Part shown: positions 1 through 5,267 of the stretch, piece after piece
How positions within the stretch are numbered: position 1 is the first letter of the stretch
Layout: each line of letters starts with the position of its first letter
Assembly (NCBI GenBank): GCA_002336405.1
Contig: DDEJ01000014.1
Location: 15,745-21,011, forward strand
Reading direction: 5' to 3'
DNA: 5,267 bases
Source: Rhodobacteraceae bacterium UBA1957
GTDB lineage: Bacteria > Pseudomonadota > Alphaproteobacteria > Rhodobacterales > Rhodobacteraceae
Position numbers and translations under genes: made by a program
The notes under the pieces: generated by a model
Told to the model about the DNA's origin: nothing
Seen by the model: the letters and a program-made list of their open reading frames with translations, nothing else
Databases searched by the model: none

Positions 1-564
1 TGGCCCAACAGTTTTGTGAAACGCTCCAGATCAAATCTGCCAGCCCTTAATCTCTGAAAAAGCCAAACATCGAATTTGGATGTCACAAATGCCCAACGCT
101 CGAAGTGGACACGTCGGTGGAGCAATTTTCATTCTTGATCCTTAATCTTTGATCATGGATTAAGGGCTGGCTTGTTAAATGGCAGCTTTGTGAAAACAAC
201 CTGCGCAGTAATGCCATGCTGGCAATGAGAAAGTGTGTGTGGTTTTCGGTAAATGGTCTTACGAAAAGTTGCGCTAAGTGTGGGGCGATCTGACAGGCCC
301 CGTCTTTGTGATTGAGTAAAAGACCGTTGCTGGAAATTAAAGGCTGGAACGTAAAGGCGGCTATGGAACGGATACATCTTGCTGTCTGAATGCTGTGCAT
401 TACGAATGCTGTGCTGCGCGCATGTTGCGCGGTCTTGCCATCTACCTTAGGATTATGTTCTCTAATGGCCGGTCTTTGGACCATTTTGATATCGATTCTA
501 CCCAACAATACTATTTTTGAAGTGCAGTCCTCAGACGTGTTTGGACTTAATTCAAAGCAGTTGA
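1..564. other. Gene-poor leader region with inverted repeats
   Basis: No reading frame here looks like a real protein. The longer open frames on either strand lack a Shine-Dalgarno sequence, have unusual composition (many His, Ser, Arg and Cys) and match no family I recognise. The stretch looks AT-richer than the genes to its right and contains a 14-base perfect inverted repeat plus a nested hairpin near its left end. I read it as non-coding or decayed DNA, possibly a copy of an interspersed repeat or the remains of a mobile element. No transposase motif is visible, so that origin is inference only. Confidence 0.45.
39..171. repeat. 14-base inverted repeat with nested hairpin
   Basis: GCCAGCCCTTAATC at 39-52 is the exact reverse complement of GATTAAGGGCTGGC at 158-171. 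Inside this, CCTTAATC at 140-147 pairs with GATTAAGG at 158-165 across a 10-base loop, so the right arm has two possible partners. The sequence shows the complementarity directly. Whether it marks the end of a mobile element, a structured RNA or an interspersed repeat cannot be told from one copy. Confidence 0.55.
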
Positions 565-672
565 AAATTTAATAGCGAGGGGATCGCGAAGGGTACTACG
601 GTGTTGAAAACGGGACAGATCGTTGAAGATACCCGTCGCTTTATAACCGGCGATCTATTCCAAAACGCCTAA
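565..672 (+). pseudogene. Possible 3' remnant of a lost upstream operon gene
   Basis: Reading in the frame that ends at TAA 670-672, the stretch after TGA 562-564 is open for 35 codons. It encodes a soluble-looking tail that includes KGTTVLKTGQIVEDTRRF and ends GDLFQNA. There is no ATG; the first plausible initiator is GTG at 601, which would give only 23 residues. The stop lies 13 bases before the aldolase start, the spacing expected between genes of one operon, and the residues look more like a normal protein tail than the flanking DNA does. I cannot assign the family. It could be the truncated C-terminus of a gene that once preceded the aldolase, a short leader peptide from GTG 601, or chance. 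Confidence 0.3.
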
Positions 673-685
673 TGAGAGGAAGACC

Positions 686-1351
686 ATGCCTGAGAACGAT
701 ATCCGCATTGAGATGGTGATGAGTTGCCAAGCGCTAGACCGCTCTGGGCTGAACCGAGGGGCGTCTGGCAATCTGTCAGTACGCGATGGAACAGATATGT
801 TGATTACCCCCTCTGCAGTGGCCTATGATGAGATTGCCCCAGAGATGATGGCGCGGATGCCGCTGGTATCTGACGATGATGGGTACGAGGGGCCTAAAAA
901 ACCTTCAAGCGAGTGGCGGTTTCACCGCGATATACTCAAGGCACGACCTGATGTTAATGCAGTTGTCCATACCCATGCGCCGTTTTGTACAATCCTATCG
1001 ATTGCCCGCAAGCCGATTCCGGCGATTCATTATATGATGGCCGCTTTTGGTGGACCGGATGTGCGGGTTGCGGATTATGCGCGGTACGGCACAGCGGCCC
1101 TATCGGGGCATGTCATCCGCGCTATGGAGGGGCGCAATGGCTGTTTGATGGCAAATCACGGCATGCTAGTGGCAGCCACCAACCTGACACGGGCCGTTTG
1201 GTTGGCCGAAGAATTGGAAGCATTGGCGCATCAATATTATCACGCGCTTGCCATCGGTGGTGGGCATGTTCTGAGCGATTGCCAGATCGCCGAAACGCTT
1301 AAGGGGTTTGCTTCTTACGGGGTTCAGGCCAAAAGACCGTCGGATGACTGA
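686..1351 (+). CDS. Class II aldolase, L-fuculose-1-phosphate aldolase-like
   Basis: This 221-residue protein belongs to the class II aldolase/adducin family, whose members are zinc-dependent cytosolic enzymes. FucA cleaves L-fuculose 1-phosphate to dihydroxyacetone phosphate (DHAP) and L-lactaldehyde. The sequence follows E. coli FucA, as I recall it, almost residue for residue with an offset of three. GASGNLS (25-31) and TPS (41-43) form the phosphate-binding region, and SSEWRFH (74-80) carries the catalytic Glu76. HTH supplies zinc ligands His95 and His97, Tyr116 lies in IHYMMAA, NHG gives the third zinc ligand His158, and Tyr211 near the C-terminus matches the mobile FucA tyrosine. Length is normal and every expected catalytic residue is present. 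The start is supported by GAGAGGAAG a few bases upstream. Related enzymes act on ribulose or rhamnulose phosphates and on methylthioribulose 1-phosphate, so the family is certain but the substrate is not. The FucO-like alcohol dehydrogenase downstream fits processing of the released aldehyde. Confidence 0.93.
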   Translation: MPENDIRIEMVMSCQALDRSGLNRGASGNLSVRDGTDMLITPSAVAYDEIAPEMMARMPLVSDDDGYEGPKKPSSEWRFHRDILKARPDVNAVVHTHAPFCTILSIARKPIPAIHYMMAAFGGPDVRVADYARYGTAALSGHVIRAMEGRNGCLMANHGMLVAATNLTRAVWLAEELEALAHQYYHALAIGGGHVLSDCQIAETLKGFASYGVQAKRPSDD

Positions 1352-1847
1352 ACAGTCTGACCTTGGCACCATTAAGGGTGGGGGCATTGGTGTTCTGATC
1401 ACCCAAGATATGGCGCGATTTGCCCTGATGGTGGTCTTTTTTGCAAAGGATTGTCTTGCTTTGGACACGTCATCGTATTGTGGTGGTTTTCGCAGTTTGG
1501 CGTCTTGTGAATGCGGGTTGGCTCCAGATGTAGAGGCGGTGAAAGAGCATAATAAAAGTGTTTTGACTATTTTGGCTGCACTGCTGAAATCGGTCCATTT
1601 CCAAATTATAAAATTGGGCTTTTTCTCGATGCAAAAAACCGAAAGCAATGGTGTCGTTTTTAAAGCAGCCATTACGATCAAGGCCTGTGGTTGCGTCACT
1701 AATCAGGTTGGACCACGGGTTCGCTACCTTGACGGTAACAGCCACAGGGTACTTTTCCGTGCTGAACCTATGGGTATATTTACGATCAGAAAACTCGAAC
1801 GAGATAATTCTGTGAGTTTGATGTACAGCCCTGAGCTGACAGCATGA
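1344..1847 (+). CDS. Hypothetical protein, bridging frame between aldolase and acetyltransferase
   Basis: From ATG 1344 there is an uninterrupted 167-codon frame. Its start overlaps the aldolase stop (TGA 1349-1351) by 8 bases, and its own stop TGA 1845-1847 overlaps the acetyltransferase ATG as ATGA. Both junctions are of the kind seen in translationally coupled operons. The product is unrecognised: a glycine-rich start (KGGGIGVLI, about 11-19), a hydrophobic patch (about 23-34), six cysteines (37, 46, 55, 57, 115, 117) and a strand-like C-terminal third. Against a real gene, there is no Shine-Dalgarno sequence, the composition is odd, AT content is higher than in the neighbours, and opposite-strand frames are also partly open. 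A terminator-like hairpin also lies inside it. It may be a divergent orphan gene, a decayed gene, or non-coding spacer that happens to be open. A TTG at 1308 would extend it but is less likely. Confidence 0.33.
   Translation: MTEQSDLGTIKGGGIGVLITQDMARFALMVVFFAKDCLALDTSSYCGGFRSLASCECGLAPDVEAVKEHNKSVLTILAALLKSVHFQIIKLGFFSMQKTESNGVVFKAAITIKACGCVTNQVGPRVRYLDGNSHRVLFRAEPMGIFTIRKLERDNSVSLMYSPELTA
1601..1624 (+). terminator. Weak terminator-like hairpin
   Basis: CCAA at 1601-1604 can pair with TTGG at 1614-1617. After one A-A mismatch, TT pairs with AA around an ATA loop. A run of five T follows at 1620-1624. The stem is AT-rich and imperfect, so any termination would be weak. It lies inside the doubtful frame at 1344-1847; if it works, it would end the aldolase transcript and argue against that frame being a gene. 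Confidence 0.2.
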
Positions 1848-2386
1848 CCAGTCACATCATCCCCACTCTTGTAACCAAGCGTTTGATCCTGCGTGGCCCT
1901 AGATTGTCGGATTTGGCAGCCTATAAGGCGTTTAATAATGTAAGTGACGTCAAAGTTGGCAACTACCGTGGGGGCCGCCCAGAGCCAGAACTTTCCGAAC
2001 GTTTAGGTCAAGATATCGCCCATTGGACGGTAAAAGGTTTTGGTATGTGGATTATGTGTCTCAAAGACCAAGATGTTGTTTTAGGCGGTGCTGGACTGTG
2101 TTATCCGGATAATTGGCCAAGCCATGAATTGACCTGGTGGCTGATGCCTGATGCCCGGGGTCAAGGCTTTGCGACCGAAGCAAGTCAGGCGGTAATTGAC
2201 TGGGCCTACGACATCAAAGGCTGGCCTGTGGTTGAAACGCATATGCGAGATGAGAACCAGCCTGCGCGACGGTTGGCCGTTCGTTTGGGTGGAAAAATCA
2301 CCCGCCGTGATACGTTTCCTGACGGTGTAAAACGTGATGTTTTTGCGCTGCCGAGACGACGCATGGATTGCAAAGATAATACCTGA
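1844..2386 (+). CDS. GNAT family N-acetyltransferase (RimJ/RimL type)
   Basis: This 180-residue protein has the layout of the RimJ/RimL branch of the GNAT superfamily, enzymes that pass an acetyl group from acetyl-CoA to an amino group on a protein N-terminus or a small molecule. The signature start TKRLILRGP (11-19) is followed by a central strand LGGAGLCY (80-87) and the acceptor-side strand ELTWWLMP (95-102). The acetyl-CoA pyrophosphate loop is RGQGFATEA (105-113), and ENQPARRLAVRLGG (137-150) is the usual Asn-containing helix near the CoA end. Length is typical and no key motif is missing. The start is ATG 1844; only a weak TGAG lies upstream, but the ATGA overlap with the preceding frame could supply coupling. 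The substrate cannot be read from the sequence, and there is no evident link to the aldolase pathway. Downstream, no clear terminator is seen. Confidence 0.9.
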   Translation: MTSHIIPTLVTKRLILRGPRLSDLAAYKAFNNVSDVKVGNYRGGRPEPELSERLGQDIAHWTVKGFGMWIMCLKDQDVVLGGAGLCYPDNWPSHELTWWLMPDARGQGFATEASQAVIDWAYDIKGWPVVETHMRDENQPARRLAVRLGGKITRRDTFPDGVKRDVFALPRRRMDCKDNT

Positions 2387-2603
2387 GTGATTGCTGGAAA
2401 ACCGATCTAACCTGGGGGCGGCGGTGTCAGTTATGTGTCTGGTTGATACCGAGGTGTAAAATACCTTTCTGCCGTAATTCTGCAGCATATATCATCTGAG
2501 GCTTGTTCATGCGATAACACCAAGAGGCGGGCGTGTGTGCTCCGAGTGCGACCGCACCTGACATGTCCTGCGCTGTACGGAAGTTCTTGTCTATATTTAA
2601 TTA

Positions 2604-2634
2604 TTGGCATCAAGTGACTTGAGTTGGATATGCT
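2604..2634 (+). promoter_or_regulatory. Possible sigma-70 type promoter of the transporter
   Basis: TTGGCA (2604-2609) differs from the -35 consensus at one position, and TATGCT (2629-2634) matches four of six positions of the -10 box. The 19-base spacing is longer than ideal. A transcript would begin near 2641, downstream of the ATG at 2624 but upstream of the ATG at 2702, which would agree with the later start. Confidence 0.22.
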
Positions 2635-2680
2635 TTTTGTCAGGCATCCAAAACGGTTGTATCCACGGTGGGGTGGTATT

Positions 2681-2691
2681 GGAGAGGGGGG
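2681..2691 (+). promoter_or_regulatory. Ribosome binding site favouring transporter start at 2702
   Basis: The purine-rich GGAGAGGGGGG at 2681-2691 ends 10 bases before ATG 2702. By contrast, ATG 2624 has no such motif in front of it. This site is the main reason for choosing the shorter protein. Confidence 0.5.
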
Positions 2692-2701
2692 CGTGCCTTG
2701 C

Positions 2702-3646
2702 ATGCTTGAGCTATTTGCTTTTGTCGCACGCCACGGACGCTATGCTTTGGCCTGTGGCTTATTGGCGGGGTTTTTGCTACCAGACATAGCCCAGATGTTG
2801 CGTCCGTTCTTGCCGCAAATGATTTTGTTTTTGCTGTTTCTAACAGCCTTTAGAATTGGTGCGAAAGCCACGCTTGAGGGATTAAGAAACAGTTTGGGGG
2901 CTTTGAAAGTCGCGCTGATTTTCCAGCTGGTGTTGCCGCTTATGGCGCTGGCTGTCTTTATCCCTTTAGGGCTTTCCGATACGACATTTGCGATTGTGAT
3001 CGTGCTGATGCTGGCGGCACCCTCGGTGACGGCGACACCGAATATTACCTTACTGTTAGGCCATGACCCCGAACCGGCGTTCCGGCTGCTGATTGTTGGC
3101 ACCGCGATCCTGCCCCTGACGATTATCCCAATTTTTTGGCTGTCTTCAGGGTTGGGCCATCTTGCCGATGCTGTTGCGGCTGCGATTAAATTGTTGGTGG
3201 CAATTTGGTGTGTGGTTCTTTTGTCTTTTGCTCTGCGCCGCGTGACCTTTCCGACCCTGAATACGCGCTACAGTGACGCCCTTGACGGGTTTACATCGCT
3301 GGTTCTGGCCATTGTGGTGATTGGTCTGATGTCAGCGGTGGGTCCTGCACTGCAAACGTCGCCGCTGGTGGTACTCCAATGGGTTTTGGTGGCTGTTGTT
3401 GCCAATATGGGCTTACAACTTGTTGCGTTCCTAATCTTGCGAAAACTGGGATGGGGCACCGTTGCTGTGCCGTTCGCTGTGGTGGCTGGAAACCGTAATT
3501 TCGCGCTTTTCCTGATTGCACTACCGGAGGCAACAACTGATCCTTTGCTGATATTTTTGGGCTGCTATCAGGTGCCGATGTATCTGACAGCATTGGTGAT
3601 GCGGCGCATTTTTAACGCGCCGAACTCTTCGGGGCGTATCAATTGA
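2702..3646 (+). CDS. BASS-type (bile acid:sodium symporter family) membrane transporter
   Basis: This 314-residue inner-membrane protein has about ten hydrophobic segments (roughly 13-27, 37-53, 67-88, 95-117, 128-147, 158-178, 198-216, 222-245, 253-274 and 279-300). Two features fit the bile acid:sodium symporter fold: the helix-breaking stretch APSVTATPN (106-114) in the first half, and AGNRNFALFLIALP (262-275) in the second. The latter matches the conserved GNRN-type crossover motif of the BASS/ACR3 relatives. Known BASS members are sodium-coupled carriers of organic anions such as bile acids, pyruvate or pantoate; the cargo here cannot be read off. Starting at ATG 2624 would add 26 residues rich in Arg, Pro and Gly with no hydrophobic or conserved character and no ribosome binding site, so ATG 2702 is preferred. 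The aldolase and alcohol dehydrogenase nearby suggest a small carboxylate or sugar-acid cargo, but this is inference. Confidence 0.8.
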   Translation: MLELFAFVARHGRYALACGLLAGFLLPDIAQMLRPFLPQMILFLLFLTAFRIGAKATLEGLRNSLGALKVALIFQLVLPLMALAVFIPLGLSDTTFAIVIVLMLAAPSVTATPNITLLLGHDPEPAFRLLIVGTAILPLTIIPIFWLSSGLGHLADAVAAAIKLLVAIWCVVLLSFALRRVTFPTLNTRYSDALDGFTSLVLAIVVIGLMSAVGPALQTSPLVVLQWVLVAVVANMGLQLVAFLILRKLGWGTVAVPFAVVAGNRNFALFLIALPEATTDPLLIFLGCYQVPMYLTALVMRRIFNAPNSSGRIN

Positions 3647-3700
3647 TGCGGATTTGGAATCCGTTGATACCTTGTGGCGTCACCTGCCGTGAAAGACGCC
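3638..3700. repeat. Cluster of short dyads after the transporter stop
   Basis: ATCAATTGAT (3638-3647) is a perfect palindrome spanning the stop codon. Directly after it, CGGATT (3649-3654) pairs with AATCCG (3658-3663) over a 3-base loop. A second hairpin joins GGCGTC (3676-3681) to GACGCC (3695-3700) over 13 bases. Neither hairpin is followed by a T run, so they are not standard intrinsic terminators. They could be operator sites for the downstream dehydrogenase or mRNA-stabilising structures. Confidence 0.3.
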
Positions 3701-3793
3701 AGAGGGTGATGTTTGGCGAAATGTTCTCGCAACGCTAGACTTGTGGCGATCACGCTGGTTTGATGCAAATATTATGACCTATAGGAGACGCCG

Positions 3794-4927
3794 ATGTCCG
3801 AAAATCCGCTGGTGTTTTTAACAGCTTCTGAAATCCGTTTTGGGCGAGGCAAAGCCTGTGAGGTTGCAGTGACGGCCAAGGGCTTTGGTCAGCGGGCAAT
3901 GTTGGTCAATGGTGCGACCGCCGCGCGCGCCGACTGGTTGGCCGATCAATTGGCCCCTGTTGCCCGTTTCGCAGTTGGCCGTGAGCCGGATATTGCCATG
4001 ATTGAGGCGGGTGTCGCCGCAGCACGGGCTGCGAAAGTACAGGTTATCGTCGCATTGGGAGGAGGGGCTGTCATTGACGCGGGTAAAGCGATTGCAGCAC
4101 TTGTTCCGGCGCATTTACCGATGATGGATTACCTTGAGGTGGTGGGCCGGGGTCTGCCGCTTGAGGCCGATCCGCTGCCTTTTATTGCTGTTCCTACCAC
4201 AGCGGGGACAGGTGCTGAGGTGACAAAAAATGCCGTGATTGGCGTGCCGTCTGCGCGCCGAAAAGTCTCGCTGCGAGATAATAGAATGTTGCCGGATGTG
4301 GCGGTTATTGATCCCGCCCTGACCGATGGGACGCCAAAATCGGTGACGCTTGCCAGCGGTTTGGATGCGATCACGCAGGTTATCGAGCCGTATCTGTGCA
4401 CCAAGGCAAACAGATTGACCGATGTGCTGTGCCGCAACGCTATCCCACTGGGTTTGGCTGCTTTGGTGCGGCTGATGGAGGCCGAAGACGTCGGCGCCCG
4501 AGATGATCTTGCTTGGGTGTCGCTGTGTGGCGGGCTTGCGCTGGCAAATGCTGGCCTTGGTGCTGTGCATGGATTGGCGGGCCCTATCGGTGGTGTAGCA
4601 CCTGCCCCGCATGGGGCCGTATGTGGCGTGCTGTTGCCGCCAGTGCTTGCCGCCAATGCACAAGCTGCCACAGGTGTTGCCGCAGCGCGCATATCCGAGG
4701 TTCAGACCTGGATTTCCGACGCCTTTGGGGTTGAGACCAAACAAGCCATGGCGGCCTTGCAAAACTGGTCCCAACATCACGGTTTGCCACGGCTGTCGCA
4801 GATGGGAGTGCGGGAAGATGAGTTGCAAAGCATCGCGCAAGCCAGCCTTGGATCTTCGTCAATGCGGGGCAACCCTGTTGCCCTGACCGAGGGCGCGCTA
4901 ACTGACATTCTATATGCGGCCTACTAG
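3794..4927 (+). CDS. Iron-containing (group III) alcohol dehydrogenase
   Basis: This 377-residue, full-length cytosolic enzyme belongs to the group III alcohol dehydrogenases, which interconvert alcohols and aldehydes with NAD(P). The N-terminal dinucleotide domain carries FGRGKA (16-21), GGGAVIDAGKAIAA (89-102) and PTTAGTGAEVT (134-144). The C-terminal helical metal domain carries LDAITQVIEPY (190-200), VHGLAGPIGG (258-267) and APHGAVCGVLLP (271-282). Relative to FucO the metal ligands fall at Asp191, His259 and His273, but the fourth position, His200 in FucO, is Gln195 (codon 4376-4378). The tail SSSMRGNP followed by ALTEGALTDIL is typical of the family. The start is set by AGGAG at 3783-3787, six bases before ATG. 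A 147-base gap from the transporter means it may be cotranscribed or separately driven. The FucA-like aldolase upstream makes reduction of its aldehyde product a plausible job; the exact substrate and metal remain unknown. Confidence 0.93.
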   Translation: MSENPLVFLTASEIRFGRGKACEVAVTAKGFGQRAMLVNGATAARADWLADQLAPVARFAVGREPDIAMIEAGVAAARAAKVQVIVALGGGAVIDAGKAIAALVPAHLPMMDYLEVVGRGLPLEADPLPFIAVPTTAGTGAEVTKNAVIGVPSARRKVSLRDNRMLPDVAVIDPALTDGTPKSVTLASGLDAITQVIEPYLCTKANRLTDVLCRNAIPLGLAALVRLMEAEDVGARDDLAWVSLCGGLALANAGLGAVHGLAGPIGGVAPAPHGAVCGVLLPPVLAANAQAATGVAAARISEVQTWISDAFGVETKQAMAALQNWSQHHGLPRLSQMGVREDELQSIAQASLGSSSMRGNPVALTEGALTDILYAAY

Positions 4928-5267
4928 CGGGCGAGGCGTGATATCATAGTGCGGCGAATAAATATCAAGCTGAACAAATATTAAGGGGTGTTGGTACGAC
5001 AGAGTGCGTTCATCAAACATGGCCCATCAAGCCTTTGGAAAATATATTACACGCTTGGTTTTCGATTGGAGCAAACGTGTAAGGGGCCAAATTCGTTGAA
5101 ACCATATCTTGATCCATATCCATGGTGCGGTTTTCTGGCCGCAGTATGCGGTGTTGTGGATTGGCAATTGTCGTGGCTGGACGGGTGCAACGACTTGTGA
5201 TGGCTTTTAAAAGCCCTTTTGGAGAGTTGAAAGCCTGTCTCACGCTGTTTTTGGGGTGTTTGTAAAT
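4928..5267. other. Downstream region without a recognisable gene
   Basis: Several short frames are open on both strands, but none has a ribosome binding site, family motif or sensible composition. An 8-base palindrome TGATATCA lies near 4940-4947, and a 14-base palindrome with a following T run lies at 5202-5220. Any real gene would have to start beyond the window or lie in decayed form here; I could not identify one. Confidence 0.4.
5202..5220 (+). terminator. Perfect palindrome with short T run, weak terminator candidate
   Basis: GGCTTTTAAAAGCC (5202-5215) is its own reverse complement and is followed by CTTTT. As RNA it can form a five-pair stem with a UUAA loop ahead of four U. The stem is short and lies about 275 bases past the alcohol dehydrogenase stop, so it could end that transcript or serve as a protein-binding site. 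Confidence 0.3.

Larger units (their letters stand above)
2387..2701. other. Intergenic region upstream of the transporter
   Basis: These 315 bases separate the acetyltransferase from the preferred transporter start. I see no gene in them. They contain a short dyad, GTGCG-AC-CGCAC at 2546-2557, a possible promoter near 2604-2634 and the ribosome binding site of the transporter. The size and content suggest that the transporter begins a new transcription unit. The dyad could be an operator for a regulator encoded elsewhere, but a 5-base arm is weak evidence. Confidence 0.4.

Overview
The window carries four well-supported genes, all on the + strand. In order they are a class II aldolase closely resembling L-fuculose-1-phosphate aldolase, a RimJ/RimL-type GNAT acetyltransferase, a ten-helix transporter of the bile acid:sodium symporter (BASS) type, and a group III (iron-type) alcohol dehydrogenase. 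Intermediate GC content, mixed ATG/SD signals and codon use suggest a moderate-GC alphaproteobacterium. A marine Rhodobacterales-like genome would fit, but no marker gene is present, so this is only an impression.

Layout. Positions 1-564 hold no convincing gene; this stretch contains inverted repeats and looks like decayed or repetitive intergenic DNA. Positions 565-672 are an open stretch that stops 13 bases before the aldolase start and may be the 3' remnant of a lost upstream operon gene. The aldolase (686-1351) is followed by an unrecognised frame (1344-1847) that overlaps the aldolase stop and also overlaps the acetyltransferase start by ATGA. The acetyltransferase (1844-2386) is followed by about 315 bases holding a possible promoter. 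The transporter most likely starts at 2702 rather than 2624 and ends at 3646. A 147-base gap with two small hairpins precedes the alcohol dehydrogenase (3794-4927). The last 340 bases contain no recognisable gene, but they do have a perfect 14-base palindrome followed by a short T run.

How the genes could work together (inference). A FucA-like aldolase splits a ketose 1-phosphate into dihydroxyacetone phosphate and a short aldehyde. An iron-type alcohol dehydrogenase can reduce such an aldehyde to an alcohol, as FucO does for lactaldehyde. The BASS carrier could move a small organic anion. Together they suggest a small sugar-phosphate or aldehyde salvage set, such as deoxyhexose or deoxypentose breakdown or the DHAP-type methylthioribose shunt. 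The kinase and isomerase that would identify the pathway are not in the window. The most notable single detail is that one of the canonical metal-ligand histidines of the alcohol dehydrogenase is a glutamine. I see no CRISPR array, RNA gene, intact insertion sequence or defence system.
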